From NCBI RefSeq assembly GCF_017308075.1, contig NZ_JAFKFX010000039.1:61551-125550 (forward strand): DNA of 64,000 nt. Direction: 5' to 3'. Positions 1 through 9,640 of this stretch are shown one piece after another. How positions within the stretch are numbered: the stretch's first letter is position 1; every line of letters begins with the position of its first letter. The notes beneath the pieces are model-generated. The model did no database searches and was not told where the DNA came from. It was given only the letters and a program-made list of their open reading frames with translations. Position numbers and translations under genes: made by a program. This DNA comes from Allobosea sp. (GTDB lineage: Bacteria; Pseudomonadota; Alphaproteobacteria; Rhizobiales; Beijerinckiaceae).

Positions 1-1031
1 GCGTCGACCTCCATGTCGAGCGAGACCGAGAGGCGTTCGCCGATCGAGTGGACGCTGACATGGTGCACCGGCACCTTCATCTTGAGCGCAATCAGCAGGA
101 CGCGTTCGAGGGCGGTCTCGTCATCGACCTGGACGGGATTGGCGGTGACGGTGATTTCGGCGCCGGGCTCTGCCGCGGCCAGGGCTGCGAGCAGCTCCGT
201 CTTGATCGCCGTGACGCGGTCGAGCGGCAGGGTGCGCGAGACCAGGATGCCGATCTCGCCCTGCACCTGGCCGCCGGCGGGGCGCAGCTTCAGCCATTCG
301 ATGCCGACGACGCCGGGCACTTCGGCCGCTGCCTGCCTCAGCCGCTCCGAAACCCCTTTCGGGGCGGCGTCGATCAGCGTATCGATGGTGCGCCGGCCGA
401 GCCGATAGGCGGTCAGGATCATGTAGACCGCGAGTCCGAGCGCCGTCGCGCTGTCGGCCATGGGCACGCCCATCCGCGACAGGACGAGGCCGGCGAGCAC
501 CAACGCGGTGCCGACGAAATCGGTGGCGAAATGCGTCGCCTCGGCGGCGAGCGCCTCGCTGCGGGTGTCTCGCGCCACGGTGGTCAGGGCCCGCCAGCGC
601 GTCGCGTCGACCATCAGTGAGAACAGGAGCACGCCGACGACGAGCGCGGTCACCTCGACAGGCGGCTCGGTGCCCGCCCGCAGACGGTTGATCGCCTCCC
701 ACAGGATCGCGCCCGAGAGGCCGAACAGGATCGCGGTTTCGAGCAGCGCCGCCAGCGCCTCGACCTTGCCGTGCCCGTAATGATGCTTGTCGTCGGCCGG
801 CTTGTCGGCAGCGCGCACCGCGAACCAGGTGAACAGGGTCGAGCCGATATCGATCAGCCCCTGCAGCGCGTCGGTCAGCAGGGCGAGCGAGCCGGAGACC
901 AGCGCCGCCGCGAACTTCGCCAGCGTCAGCAGGAGGCTGGCGGCCACCGAGAGCGCCGCCGCTCTCTGCTTGATCTGCGACACCTCGGCCGAAGCCGCCG
1001 CCGCCGGCATGCGATCCTGCGTGTCGCTCAT
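1..1031 (-). CDS. Cation diffusion facilitator family transporter (C-terminus cut by window edge)
   Basis: Efflux of a divalent metal ion across the inner membrane by proton exchange is the known role of this family. The frame opens at an ATG at 1031 and runs off base 1 without a stop, giving about 343 residues. Seen: several hydrophobic helices, the cytoplasmic-loop motif [11 protein letters not shown], an HFATD (His-x3-Asp) metal site in a later helix, and D-A-L-Q-x3-D in an earlier helix where many members have D-x2-H-x3-D. The C-terminal cytoplasmic domain is largely present. The metal cannot be told. It is divergent from gloA, 79 bases away. Family sure, substrate unknown. Confidence 0.9.
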   Translation of the reverse strand, partial: MSDTQDRMPAAAASAEVSQIKQRAAALSVAASLLLTLAKFAAALVSGSLALLTDALQGLIDIGSTLFTWFAVRAADKPADDKHHYGHGKVEALAALLETAILFGLSGAILWEAINRLRAGTEPPVEVTALVVGVLLFSLMVDATRWRALTTVARDTRSEALAAEATHFATDFVGTALVLAGLVLSRMGVPMADSATALGLAVYMILTAYRLGRRTIDTLIDAAPKGVSERLRQAAAEVPGVVGIEWLKLRPAGGQVQGEIGILVSRTLPLDRVTAIKTELLAALAAAEPGAEITVTANPVQVDDETALERVLLIALKMKVPVHHVSVHSIGERLSVSLDMEVD

Positions 1032-1110
1032 GATATGTCCGCGTGAGCCCTCTTGGCGAATTGCGGGTTTGGCCCGATCTATCGGCCAGATCAACCCTGG
1101 GAGAAGAGCT

Positions 1111-1560
1111 GTGAGATATCTCCACACCATGGTGCGCGTCACCGACCTCGATGCCGCACTCGATTTCTACGTGACCAAGTTCGGTCTGGTCGAAACCCGC
1201 CGCATGGAGAGCGAAAAGGGCCGTTTCACCCTTGTCTTCCTGGCCGCGCCGGAAGACGCGCCGCATGTGAAGGAGCAGGGCAGCCGGGGGCGGCCGACCC
1301 TGGAGCTGACCTATAACTGGGATCCGGAGGTCTACACCGGCGGCCGCAATTTCGGCCACCTCGCCTATGAGGTCGACGATATCTACGCCACCTGCGACAA
1401 GCTGATGAAGGCCGGCATCACCATCAACCGGCCGCCGCGCGACGGCAACATGGCCTTCATCCGCTCGCCCGACAACATCTCGATCGAATTGCTGCAGAAG
1501 GGCGATCCCAAGCCGCCGGCAGAGCCATGGCTGAGCATGCCGAACACCGGCGTTTGGTGA
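1111..1560 (+). CDS. gloA: Lactoylglutathione lyase (glyoxalase I)
   Basis: Converts the hemithioacetal of methylglyoxal and glutathione to S-lactoylglutathione in the cytoplasm (detoxification). I start it at GTG 1111, just after a GGGAGAAGAG ribosome site; the protein is then 149 residues, close to family length. Expected metal ligands are visible at His5 (RYLHTMVRV), Glu65 (TLELTYNW), His83 ([10 protein letters not shown]) and Glu126 (SIELLQKG). The open frame extends upstream to 787, but that stretch overlaps the divergent transporter gene and shows no family similarity. A GC-rich hairpin follows the stop. Confidence 0.95.
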   Translation: MRYLHTMVRVTDLDAALDFYVTKFGLVETRRMESEKGRFTLVFLAAPEDAPHVKEQGSRGRPTLELTYNWDPEVYTGGRNFGHLAYEVDDIYATCDKLMKAGITINRPPRDGNMAFIRSPDNISIELLQKGDPKPPAEPWLSMPNTGVW

Positions 1561-1571
1561 GCGAGTCTCCC

Positions 1572-1598
1572 ACCGGGCGGCTTGTCCGCCCGGTCTTT
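1572..1598 (+). terminator. Probable intrinsic terminator after gloA
   Basis: A 9-bp perfect stem (ACCGGGCGG / CCGCCCGGT) with a five-base loop is followed by CTTTCC. It starts 12 bases after the gloA stop and separates it from the epimerase gene. The T-run is short, so termination strength is uncertain. Confidence 0.6.
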
Positions 1599-1659
1599 CC
1601 GGCGATATGGCCAGTCAGGCCGGCGCCCCGGTCGAGGCGTCGCTAAAGGGGGGGTGGTC

Positions 1660-2703
1660 TTGAACAAAGCTCTCATCGGACATCTCGACGACGGCACGCC
1701 GATTCACGAAGCGAAGCTGCATTCGCCCGGCGGCGCCGAGGCCAGGGTGATGGAATGGGGCGCCGTGCTGCGCGACCTCGTCGTGCCGCTGCCGGGTGGC
1801 GGCCGCCAGCGCGTCGTGCTCGGCTTCCCGAACTTCGCGGACTATCCCGCGCATTCGCCGCACATGGGTGCGATCGCCGGCCGTTTCGCCAACCGCATCG
1901 GCCATGGCCGCTTCATGCTCGACGGCGTGTCCCATCGCACGCCGCTGAATCAAGGCGGCAAGCACTCGCTGCATGGCGGCGGCCAGGGGTTCGGCAAGCG
2001 GCCCTGGACGATGATCCAGCACGACGAGGCGAGCGTGACGCTGGCGCTGGTCTCGGCCGATGGCGATGCCGGCTATCCCGGTACGCTGCGGGTCTGGTGC
2101 CGCTACGCCCTCGTCGACGGCGCGACGCTGCGCCTCGAACTCTCGGCCACCACCGATGCGCCGACCATCGTCAATCTCGCGCATCACTCCTATTTCCGGC
2201 TCGATGACGGACCCGACATCCTCGACCATGAGCTCGAGGTCCGCGCCAATCTGACCACGCCGGTCGATGCTGACCTGATCCCCGACGGCTCGCTCGCCGA
2301 TGTCGCCGGCACGCCCTTCGATTTCCGCAAGGCCCGGCCGATCCGCTTCGCCAGTCAGGATGGCGGCCGCTTCTGGTACGACCACAACTATGTGCTGCGC
2401 CGCGACCGGCGCGAGCCGGCGGCTGGCGGACTCGAACTCGCCCATGCCGCGACGCTGCGCTCACGGCGCTCGGGGCTCGCCATGGAGATCTGGACGACCG
2501 AGCCGGCGCTGCAGGTCTATGACGGCGCCAAGCTCGCTACCCCGGTGCCCGGGCTGGACGGTGTTGCCTATGGAGCCAATGGCGGGATAGCGCTGGAGCC
2601 GCAGCATGTGCCGGATTCGCCGAACCTGCCGCATTTTCCCTCAACGGTGCTGCGGCCGGGCGAGGTCTATCGCCAGCTCAGTGAATTCAGGTTCGGGGTC
2701 TGA
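1660..2703 (+). CDS. galM: Aldose 1-epimerase
   Basis: Interconverts alpha and beta anomers of free aldoses such as glucose or galactose. Seen: the N-terminal NRIGHGRF motif, the active-site histidine context NLAHHSYFRL, and the C-terminal GGIALEPQHVPDSPN segment carrying the presumed catalytic glutamate. Start chosen at TTG 1660 behind an AAAGGGGGGG ribosome site; GTG 1654 is the alternative. The resulting 347 residues match the family. The next gene begins five bases after the stop, so the two are probably co-transcribed as a small sugar-handling unit. Confidence 0.9.
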   Translation: MNKALIGHLDDGTPIHEAKLHSPGGAEARVMEWGAVLRDLVVPLPGGGRQRVVLGFPNFADYPAHSPHMGAIAGRFANRIGHGRFMLDGVSHRTPLNQGGKHSLHGGGQGFGKRPWTMIQHDEASVTLALVSADGDAGYPGTLRVWCRYALVDGATLRLELSATTDAPTIVNLAHHSYFRLDDGPDILDHELEVRANLTTPVDADLIPDGSLADVAGTPFDFRKARPIRFASQDGGRFWYDHNYVLRRDRREPAAGGLELAHAATLRSRRSGLAMEIWTTEPALQVYDGAKLATPVPGLDGVAYGANGGIALEPQHVPDSPNLPHFPSTVLRPGEVYRQLSEFRFGV

Positions 2704-2708
2704 GCTTC

Positions 2709-3602
2709 ATGGCCGGTGTCTTCTGTCTTGGTATCGCGACCCTCGACTATGTCTACAGCGTCTCGCATGTCCCGAGCCCCGGCGAGAAGGATCGCGCGCG
2801 CGACCTCGTCGTCACCGGCGGCGGCTGCGCCGGCAGCGGCTCGGTCGCGGTCGCGCGTTCGGGCGGCAAGGCCTGGCTCGCGACCCGGCTCGGCGACGAC
2901 CTGACCGGCGACGCCATCCTCGCTGATCTGCATCGCGACGGCGTCGACACTGCCTTCGCCAGGCGCTTTCCCGGCCTGCGCTCGCCTGTCTCCGCGATCC
3001 TGGTCGACGCCCAGGGCGAGCGCATGGTGGTGTCCTATACCGACCCCGAGACCCCGCTCGAGCCCGACTGGCTGCCGGCTGCGCTGCCAGTGGGCGCCGA
3101 TGCGGTGCTGGTCGATACGCGCTGGGGCGAGGGCTCCCTCGCGGCGCTGAAGCTGGCGCGGGCGGCGGGTGTGCCCGGCGTCATCGATGGCGACCGCCAG
3201 CCGACCCATCCGGAGATGATTACGACCGCCAGCCATGTCGCCTTCAGCGAAAAGGCGCTCACCGAGATCTGCGGCGAGGGCGACCCGCGCGAGGCCCTGG
3301 CCGGGCTGGCGCGGGGGGCTGAGAACTGGCTCGCCGTCACGCTCGGCCATCGCGGCGTGCTGTTCATGGAGAACGGCGGCATCGCCCATCTGCCGGCCTT
3401 CCCGATCGAGGCGGTCGACACGCTCGGCGCCGGCGATGTCTGGCATGGCGCCTTCGCGCTGGCGCTTGCCGAAGGGCAGAGCGAGCGGGCAGCGGTGCGC
3501 TTCGCCTCGGCTGTCGCCGCAATCAAATGCACCCGTTTCGGTGGCCGGGCCGGCACGCCGAAGCGCGAGGAGGTCGAGCGTTTTCTGGCCGCGCATCCCT
3601 GA
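2709..3602 (+). CDS. PfkB-family carbohydrate kinase
   Basis: ATP-dependent kinase of the ribokinase/PfkB superfamily, 297 residues. Seen: an N-terminal glycine-rich substrate region (VVTGGGCAGSGSVAVARSGG) and the C-terminal PfkB signature DTLGAGDVWHGAF, whose aspartate is the catalytic base and whose GAGD forms the anion hole. It follows the aldose epimerase by five bases. The substrate is probably a hexose, ketohexose or sugar acid. Sequence style recalls sulfofructose/ketohexose kinases, but this cannot be settled by eye, so no symbol is given. Confidence 0.88.
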   Translation: MAGVFCLGIATLDYVYSVSHVPSPGEKDRARDLVVTGGGCAGSGSVAVARSGGKAWLATRLGDDLTGDAILADLHRDGVDTAFARRFPGLRSPVSAILVDAQGERMVVSYTDPETPLEPDWLPAALPVGADAVLVDTRWGEGSLAALKLARAAGVPGVIDGDRQPTHPEMITTASHVAFSEKALTEICGEGDPREALAGLARGAENWLAVTLGHRGVLFMENGGIAHLPAFPIEAVDTLGAGDVWHGAFALALAEGQSERAAVRFASAVAAIKCTRFGGRAGTPKREEVERFLAAHP

Positions 3603-3716
3603 CTGCCCGCGCGCTGAGCGGCGCTGCCCGTAATTTGGGCAGTGCCCGGCAGGCTGGCCCTTGCCGATGAATTCCGGGCACGGAAGACTGCAGCGGTCCG
3701 CCAGAGACGGCCTGCC

Positions 3717-4565
3717 ATGTATGCTCCCGCATTGCCCTTGCCCGTCGATCCGCTGTTGCCGGACTATGTCCGGGCCAGCGGCGGCGTCCGCCTGCGCTTT
3801 GGTGCGGTCGGAGCGCGCACCATGCGCCTGGAGGTCGCCGAGAGCGGTGGCTATCGCGCCCGTTTCCCGACCAGCCATGACGGCCGCTGCGAAGCGGTGC
3901 TAATCAACACGGCTGGCGGCATGGCCGGCGGCGACCGGGCCATCACCCGGATCGGGCTCGATGCCGGGGCGCAGGCCGTCGTCACCACCCAGGCGGCGGA
4001 GAAGATCTACCGCAGCCAGGGCTCAGATACCCATGTCGATACGCAGATCGCCGTCGCGGCGCGGGCCGAACTCGCCTGGCTGCCGCAGGAGACGATCCTG
4101 TTCTCGGGCGCGCGGCTGGCGCGCAGCCTGAGCGTCGAGCTTGCCGCGGATTCAGGCTTCATCGCCTGCGAAACCCTCTATTTCGGCCGCGCCGCCATGG
4201 GCGAGACCTTGCTTCACGGCGCTTTGCATGACCGCTGGCGCATAAGGCGCGAGGGCCGGCTGGTCTTCGCCGAGGATCTGCGCCTCGAAGGCGCGATCGA
4301 CGAGACCTTGCGCCGCAAGGCCGTGGGGCAGGGCGCGCGCGCCGTCTCGACCGTGCTCGCGACGGTACCGGGGCGGCTCGAGGAGGTCAGGGGGGTCCTC
4401 GCCGAAGAAGCCGCCTTTTCCGATGTCGAGGCCGCTGCCGGTGCGCATGAAGGCTTTCTCCTGATCCGGCTTCTCAGCAGCGACGCGCAGGCCTTGCGTC
4501 GCGCCCTCGTCATGCTGCTCGGGCATCTGACCGGGCGTGCGCTGCCGCGCACCTGGTCAATCTGA
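3717..4565 (+). CDS. ureD: Urease accessory protein UreD
   Basis: Scaffold chaperone that binds the urease apoprotein and, with UreF and UreG, helps load two nickel ions and CO2 into the active site. Seen: the family's opening pattern (SGGVRLRFGAVGARTMRLEVAESGGYRARFP split over residues 16-47), NTAGGMAGGDR, the TQAAEKIYR segment and the C-terminal LLGHLTGRALPRTWS. ATG 3717 gives 282 residues, the usual length; an in-frame extension to 3642 lacks similarity. First gene of the urease locus, 10 bases before a small acidic gene. Confidence 0.95.
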   Translation: MYAPALPLPVDPLLPDYVRASGGVRLRFGAVGARTMRLEVAESGGYRARFPTSHDGRCEAVLINTAGGMAGGDRAITRIGLDAGAQAVVTTQAAEKIYRSQGSDTHVDTQIAVAARAELAWLPQETILFSGARLARSLSVELAADSGFIACETLYFGRAAMGETLLHGALHDRWRIRREGRLVFAEDLRLEGAIDETLRRKAVGQGARAVSTVLATVPGRLEEVRGVLAEEAAFSDVEAAAGAHEGFLLIRLLSSDAQALRRALVMLLGHLTGRALPRTWSI

Positions 4566-4575
4566 GGAGAACGCC

Positions 4576-4905
4576 ATGCTGCCGATCCAGGGTCTGAAAT
4601 GCGTCTACGATACCGGCTCGCGGGCCTGGGCGATCGAGCTCGTGCTGATCGGCGCGGAAAGCGAGGTCGCGGTGCGTCGCTTCGACGTCGACGGTCCCGC
4701 CGACGCCGAGATGCTGATCGCCGCTTTCGAGGAATCGACCTCCAGCAGCTTCGATCTGGAGAGCGGCGAGATCATCTTCGCCTATGAATACGCTTCGCTC
4801 GGCGAGGTGGACGAGGACGATCTGGAAGACGACGCCGAGGAGTCCGAGGACGACGACTCCGAGGATGACGAAGACGAGGAAGAGGCAGAGAAGGCCAACG
4901 CATGA
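4576..4905 (+). CDS. Small protein with very acidic C-terminal tail, urease locus
   Basis: Not recognised. 109 residues in two parts: a compact N-terminal ~75 residues beginning [16 protein letters not shown] with alternating hydrophobic segments, then a tail from about residue 76 made almost wholly of Asp and Glu with some Ser. It has a good GAGGA ribosome site and its TGA overlaps the ureAB ATG as ATGA (4902-4905), so the two are translationally coupled. The position between ureD and ureAB implies a urease-related role; nickel buffering by the acidic tail is a guess. Confidence 0.8.
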   Translation: MLPIQGLKCVYDTGSRAWAIELVLIGAESEVAVRRFDVDGPADAEMLIAAFEESTSSSFDLESGEIIFAYEYASLGEVDEDDLEDDAEESEDDDSEDDEDEEEAEKANA

Positions 4906-5522
4906 ACCTGACGCCGCGCGAGAAGGACAAGCTGCTCTTCGCCATGGCCGCCATCGTGGCGAGGCGCAGGCTCGAGCGCGGCGTCAAGCTGAACCATCCC
5001 GAAGCCGTCGCGCTGATCACCGACTTCGTCGTCGAGGGCGCGCGCGACGGCAGATCCGTCGCCGAGCTGATGGAGGCCGGCGCGCATGTCCTCACCGCCG
5101 ATCAGGTCATGGACGGCATCGCCGAGATGCTGCACGACGTTCAGGTCGAGGCGACTTTCCCGGACGGCACCAAGCTCGTCACCGTGCACGAGCCGATCCG
5201 TGGCTCCGCCGGCCGCCTGAAACCGGGCGAGGTCACGACCCTGCCGGGTGATCTCATCCTCAATGAAGGCCGCGAGAGCCTGACGCTCAGTGTCGCCAAT
5301 ACCGGTGACCGGCCGATCCAGGTCGGTTCGCATTACCATTTCTTCGAGGCCAATCCGGCGCTCGCCTTCGAGCGTGAGAAGGCGCGAGGCTTCCGGCTCG
5401 ATATTCCCGCCGGCACGGCGGTGCGTTTCGAGCCCGGCCAGACCCGCGAGGTCCGGCTGGTGGTGCTGGCCGGCAAGCGCGAGGTCTATGGCTTCCGTCA
5501 GGAGGTGATGGGTAAGCTGTAG
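4902..5522 (+). CDS. ureA: Urease gamma and beta subunits fused in one polypeptide
   Basis: Structural urease subunits. Residues ~1-100 are UreA/gamma (opening [17 protein letters not shown], then [13 protein letters not shown] and [17 protein letters not shown]). Residues ~105-206 are UreB/beta ([47 protein letters not shown]-type segment and the end KREVYGFR). Most bacteria encode these separately; fusion is known in Helicobacter, where the joined subunit is called UreA. The linker is only a few residues, and the total of 206 is close to two bare subunits. Start is fixed by the ATGA overlap with the acidic gene. Confidence 0.95.
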   Translation: MNLTPREKDKLLFAMAAIVARRRLERGVKLNHPEAVALITDFVVEGARDGRSVAELMEAGAHVLTADQVMDGIAEMLHDVQVEATFPDGTKLVTVHEPIRGSAGRLKPGEVTTLPGDLILNEGRESLTLSVANTGDRPIQVGSHYHFFEANPALAFEREKARGFRLDIPAGTAVRFEPGQTREVRLVVLAGKREVYGFRQEVMGKL

Positions 5523-5551
5523 CTGCACAAAGCGAATGGCGGAGCCGGCCG

Positions 5552-6412
5552 ATGACCGAAGCAGCAGACGTGCAGCCCTCCCATCTTCCTGCGAACGGCA
5601 AAAAGAAATACGGCATCTGTGCGATCTCGGGTGCCGAGATCCCGCGCAAGAACCTGGTCTCGCTGGAGACGCTGCGCCCCTCTCTCACCGAGCGCATTCT
5701 GGCGGATTTTCCGCAGCTGACCGAGCACAGTCTGATCTCGCGCACCGAGCTGGCGCGCTACCGTACCCGCTATGTCGAGGAGATCCTGCGCGAGGAGCAC
5801 GGCGAATACTCCGATCTCGATCGCGAGGTCGTCGAGAGCATCGCCCGTCAGGACACGATCGCGGCCAACACCGATGACGAGTTCGACGAGAAGCGCAGTT
5901 TCGGCGAGCGCGTCTCGGACGGGCTCGCCAGTTTTGGCGGCTCCTGGGCCTTCCTGATCAGCTTCGGCTGCGTGCTGGTGGTCTGGATGCTGATCAATAT
6001 CGCAGAGGGACCGGGGGCTTTTGATGCCTATCCCTTCATTTTGCTCAATCTCGTGCTCTCATGCATCGCGGCGATCCAGGCGCCGATCATCATGATGAGC
6101 CAGAAGCGCCAGGAGCAAAAGGACCGCGCCCGCTCCTCCAACGACTACCAGGTCAATCTCAAGGCCGAGCTCGAGATCCGGCATCTGCACGAGAAGATCG
6201 ACCATCTCATCACCAAGCAGTGGCAGCGCCTGGCCGAGATCCAGCAGGTCCAGCTCGAGATGATGCAGGAGACGCAGCGCGACCAGGCCCGCAAGCTCGC
6301 CAAGGCTGCGGCCGGCAAGCGCAAGGGGCCCCGCAAACCCAAGAACAGTGAACCAAAGGCCAGTGAGACCGGGAATGGCGAGCCGCCTGAGCCGGGGACG
6401 GCTTCGGCCTGA
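5552..6412 (+). CDS. DUF1003 inner-membrane protein inside the urease locus
   Basis: 286 residues, function unknown. Layout: a soluble N-terminal ~130 residues including [14 protein letters not shown] near the start; two hydrophobic helices (about residues 130-152 and 159-178) separated by a short [11 protein letters not shown] loop and ending in [20 protein letters not shown], the hallmark of DUF1003; then a charged, probably coiled-coil helix with [10 protein letters not shown] and a Lys/Pro-rich tail. It begins 29 bases after ureAB and ends 41 before ureC, same strand, so it is probably co-transcribed with urease. No known urease role. Confidence 0.85.
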   Translation: MTEAADVQPSHLPANGKKKYGICAISGAEIPRKNLVSLETLRPSLTERILADFPQLTEHSLISRTELARYRTRYVEEILREEHGEYSDLDREVVESIARQDTIAANTDDEFDEKRSFGERVSDGLASFGGSWAFLISFGCVLVVWMLINIAEGPGAFDAYPFILLNLVLSCIAAIQAPIIMMSQKRQEQKDRARSSNDYQVNLKAELEIRHLHEKIDHLITKQWQRLAEIQQVQLEMMQETQRDQARKLAKAAAGKRKGPRKPKNSEPKASETGNGEPPEPGTASA

Positions 6413-6453
6413 GAATTGCCAGAGACATCGCAGGACCAGATCGGGAACCGACC

Positions 6454-8190
6454 ATGCCCTTCGCCTTTCCGCGCAATGCCTATGCCGCCATGTTCGGCCC
6501 GACCACCGGCGACACGGTGCGCCTCGGCGATACCGAGCTCGTCATCAAGGTCGAGAAGGACTTCACCACCTATGGCGAGGAGGTGAAGTTCGGCGGCGGC
6601 AAGGTCATCCGCGACGGCATGGGCCAGAGCCAGGTGCGCAATACCGACGGCGCGGTCGACACCGTCATCACCAACGCGCTGATCCTAGACCATTGGGGGA
6701 TCGTGAAGGCCGATATCGGCATCAGGGCCGGTCGCATCTGCGCCATCGGCAAGGCCGGAAATCCCGATATCCAGGACGGTTTCGGCAATTTCGCGCCGGA
6801 GGAGACGATCATCGTCGGCCCCGGCACCGAGGTGATCGCCGGTGAGGGCAAGATCATCACCGCCGGCGGCTTCGACAGCCATATCCACTATATCTGCCCG
6901 CAGCAGATCGAGGATGCGCTGATGAGCGGGCTGACCACCATGCTCGGCGGAGGCACCGGCCCGGCCCATGGTACGCTGGCGACGACCTGCACGCCCGGCC
7001 CCTGGCATCTCGGCCAAATGATCCGCGCCGCCGACGCCTTCCCGATGAACCTCGCCTTCGCCGGCAAGGGCAACGCCGCCGTGCCGGGCTCCCTGATCGA
7101 GATGGTCGAGGCCGGCGCCTGCGCCCTCAAGCTGCATGAGGACTGGGGCACGACCCCTGCCGCGATCGACAACTGCCTCTCGGTCGCTGACGAATACGAC
7201 GTCCAGGTGATGATCCACTCGGACACGCTGAACGAGTCAGGCTTCGTCGAGGACACGATCAGGGCCTTCAAAGGCCGCACCATCCATGCCTTCCATACCG
7301 AAGGCGCGGGCGGCGGCCATGCGCCTGACATCATGAAGGTGGCGGGGCTGCCGAATGTCCTGCCTTCGTCGACCAATCCGACAAGGCCTTTCACCGTCAA
7401 CACGCTCGACGAGCACCTCGACATGCTGATGGTCTGCCATCATTTGTCGCCCTCGATCCCCGAGGACCTCGCCTTCGCCGAGAGCCGCATCCGCAAGGAG
7501 ACGATCGCCGCCGAGGACATCCTGCACGATCTCGGCGCGCTCTCGATGATGTCCTCGGATTCGCAGGCCATGGGTCGGATCGGCGAGGTCGTGACCCGCA
7601 CCTGGCAGACCGCCCACAAGATGAAGGTCCAGCGTGGGGCGCTGCCGGAGGATGCCGGCACCGGCGCCGACAATTTCCGCGCCAAGCGCTATGTCGCGAA
7701 ATACACGATCAACCCGGCGATCTCGCACGGCCTATCCCGCCATATTGGGTCTGTTGAAATCGGGAAACTCGCAGACCTCGTGATCTGGTCGCCGGCCTTC
7801 TTCGGCGCCAAGCCGGATCTCGTGCTGAAGGGCGGCATGATCGCGGCGGCGCCGATGGGCGATCCCAACGCCTCGATCCCGACGCCGCAGCCGGTGCATT
7901 ACCGGCCGATGTTCGGCGCCTTCGGCAAGGCCGTCAGCACGACCTCGCTGGTCTTCGTCTCGCAGGCGGCGCTGGCGAACGGGCTGAAGGGCCGGCTCGG
8001 CACGGACAAGCAGATGGTCGCCGTCGAGAACACCCGCGGCGGCATCTCCAAGAAGAGCATGATCCACAACGACGCCACCCCCGATATCCGCATCGACCCG
8101 GAGACATATGCGGTGGTCGCGGATGGCGAATTGCTGGTCTGCGAGCCCGCGAAGGAGCTGCCATTGGCGCAGCGTTATTTCCTGTTCTGA
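6454..8190 (+). CDS. ureC: Urease subunit alpha (catalytic)
   Basis: Hydrolyses urea to ammonia and carbamate in the cytoplasm; nickel enzyme. 578 residues against a usual ~570. Seen: His143 and His145 in [10 protein letters not shown], the Lys226 to be carbamylated in [14 protein letters not shown], His255 in [11 protein letters not shown], His281 in [15 protein letters not shown], and the flap Cys328-His329 in [13 protein letters not shown]. All expected nickel ligands and catalytic residues are therefore present. The protein ends in the usual RYFLF. Start at ATG 6454 ([20 protein letters not shown]). It should assemble with the fused UreAB subunit. Confidence 0.98.
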   Translation: MPFAFPRNAYAAMFGPTTGDTVRLGDTELVIKVEKDFTTYGEEVKFGGGKVIRDGMGQSQVRNTDGAVDTVITNALILDHWGIVKADIGIRAGRICAIGKAGNPDIQDGFGNFAPEETIIVGPGTEVIAGEGKIITAGGFDSHIHYICPQQIEDALMSGLTTMLGGGTGPAHGTLATTCTPGPWHLGQMIRAADAFPMNLAFAGKGNAAVPGSLIEMVEAGACALKLHEDWGTTPAAIDNCLSVADEYDVQVMIHSDTLNESGFVEDTIRAFKGRTIHAFHTEGAGGGHAPDIMKVAGLPNVLPSSTNPTRPFTVNTLDEHLDMLMVCHHLSPSIPEDLAFAESRIRKETIAAEDILHDLGALSMMSSDSQAMGRIGEVVTRTWQTAHKMKVQRGALPEDAGTGADNFRAKRYVAKYTINPAISHGLSRHIGSVEIGKLADLVIWSPAFFGAKPDLVLKGGMIAAAPMGDPNASIPTPQPVHYRPMFGAFGKAVSTTSLVFVSQAALANGLKGRLGTDKQMVAVENTRGGISKKSMIHNDATPDIRIDPETYAVVADGELLVCEPAKELPLAQRYFLF

Positions 8191-8258
8191 GCCGTCGCGG
8201 CGCGGAACTCCCTGTGGAGCCCTGGCGTTGATCGCCAAACGCCGCAGGGAGACCAGCC

Positions 8259-8516
8259 ATGGCCAAGTCCAAAGTCGTCGATCCGAAAGGCCAGCAGCCG
8301 GAGGCACTCGCCACCTTCGCCGCCAGCGCCCGCAATGACGGGCGCAAGCCCAAGGAAATCGGCCTGGAGGCGACGAAGGCGACGGCGCCGCTGAAGACCT
8401 CGCCGGCGCTTAAGCAGGACGCCGCCACCAAGGTCCTGCGCGAGGGCGCGCTCGGCAGGAAGCAGGGTGCTGACGAGGCGATCGACAAGCTTCCCGACCG
8501 CACGCGGCGTCGCTGA
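8259..8516 (+). CDS. Small lysine/alanine-rich hypothetical protein
   Basis: 85 residues, not recognised. Hydrophilic and basic, rich in Lys, Ala, Arg and Asp, opening MAKSKVVDPKGQQPEALA and ending PDRTRRR, with no membrane segment or cysteine. It sits between ureC and a binding-protein gene on the same strand with a CAGGGAGA ribosome site eight bases before its ATG. The composition resembles small nucleoid-associated or stress-related proteins, but nothing diagnostic is seen. Whether it belongs with urease is unknown; real coding is likely from the ribosome site and the clean frame. Confidence 0.65.
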   Translation: MAKSKVVDPKGQQPEALATFAASARNDGRKPKEIGLEATKATAPLKTSPALKQDAATKVLREGALGRKQGADEAIDKLPDRTRRR

Positions 8517-8600
8517 TCGCGGCGCAAGCCGGCGCGGTTGACAGGGCTGGGCTCTTGGCCTTCATCTCGCCGGCTAAGAAAAGTTGCCCTGGAGGAAACC

Positions 8601-9629
8601 TTGCCAAGTCTTCGTCACGCCCTGGTCACGGCCACGCTGGCCGTCGCCGCCTATGCCGGCCCCGCCGCCGCGCAGGGCCAGGTCACCGTCTATTGCTCGA
8701 TCCTCGAGGAGCAATGCCGCGAAGGCGCGGCGATTTTCGAGAAGTCGACCGGCATCAAGGTCCAGATGGTGCGCAAGTCGACCGGCGAGGTCTATGCCCA
8801 GGTCAAGGCCGAGGCCTCCAATCCGCGCGGCGATGTCTGGTGGGGTGGGCCGGGCGAGCCGCATCTGCAGGCCGCAGAGGAAGGTCTGCTCGACGAGTAC
8901 AAGTCGCCGAAGCTCGTCGAGCTGCACGACTGGGCTAGGCGCCATGCCGAGCAGTCGAAGTTCCGCACCGCCGGCATTTATCTCGGCGCGCTCGGCATCG
9001 GCTACAATCTCGAGACCTTGAAGAGCAGGAAGCTGCCCGAGCCGAAATGCTGGGCCGATCTGCTCGATCCCAAGTTCAAGGACGAGGTCCAGGTCGCCGA
9101 TCCCAGCTCCTCGGGCACGGCCTATGTCTTCCTCGCGACGACAGTCCAGCGGCTCGGCGAGGAGAAGGGCTTCGAGTTCCTGAAGACCCTGCACAAGAAC
9201 ATCAGCCAGTACACCAAATCCGGCATCGCACCGGTCAAGGCGACGGCGCTCGGCGAGACCGGGGTCGGCATCGCCTTCATGCACGACATGCTGACGCAGA
9301 AGCTGCAGGGCGCGCCGATCGGCATCGTCGCCCCTTGCGAGGGCACGGGCTACGAGACCGGCTCGGTCTCAGTGATCAAGGGCGGCAAGAACCCGGAGGC
9401 GGCGCGCAAATTCGTCGACTTCACGCTCTCGCCCGAGGCGCAGGACATCAACGCCAAGCTCAAGATCAACTCGATCCCCTCCAACAAGAACGCCAAGCTC
9501 TCGCCTGATGCGCCGAAGTTCGAGGAGATCAAGCTGATCGACTACGACACCCCGCGCTGGGGTAGCCCGGCCGAGCGCTCGCGCCTCCTGAAGAAGTTTG
9601 ACGACGAGGTGAAGGCGCTGCCGCGCTGA
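8601..9629 (+). CDS. ABC transporter substrate-binding protein, iron(III)/family 1 type
   Basis: Periplasmic solute-binding protein, 342 residues. TTG 8601 is preferred over the longer frame from 8538: a GGAGGA ribosome site lies five bases upstream and the protein then opens with a clean signal peptide (LVTATLAVAAYAGPAAAQG). The mature part starts VTVYCSILEEQCREGAAIFEKSTG, typical of the FutA/AfuA-like group 1 family, and contains PRGDVWWGGPGEPHLQAAEEG. Substrate could be ferric ion, a phosphonate or a small organic anion. No permease or ATPase is adjacent. It interrupts the urease locus. Confidence 0.88.
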   Translation: MPSLRHALVTATLAVAAYAGPAAAQGQVTVYCSILEEQCREGAAIFEKSTGIKVQMVRKSTGEVYAQVKAEASNPRGDVWWGGPGEPHLQAAEEGLLDEYKSPKLVELHDWARRHAEQSKFRTAGIYLGALGIGYNLETLKSRKLPEPKCWADLLDPKFKDEVQVADPSSSGTAYVFLATTVQRLGEEKGFEFLKTLHKNISQYTKSGIAPVKATALGETGVGIAFMHDMLTQKLQGAPIGIVAPCEGTGYETGSVSVIKGGKNPEAARKFVDFTLSPEAQDINAKLKINSIPSNKNAKLSPDAPKFEEIKLIDYDTPRWGSPAERSRLLKKFDDEVKALPR

Positions 9630-9640
9630 TCATCTTGTTG

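Noticed and set aside
2667-3878. A 403-residue minus-strand frame
   Set aside because: Antisense to the PfkB kinase, whose signature is intact; typical third-position GC shadow.
4807-4890. Low-complexity GA-rich DNA that could be called a simple repeat
   Set aside because: It encodes the Asp/Glu tail of the acidic protein in a frame coupled to ureAB; better explained as coding.
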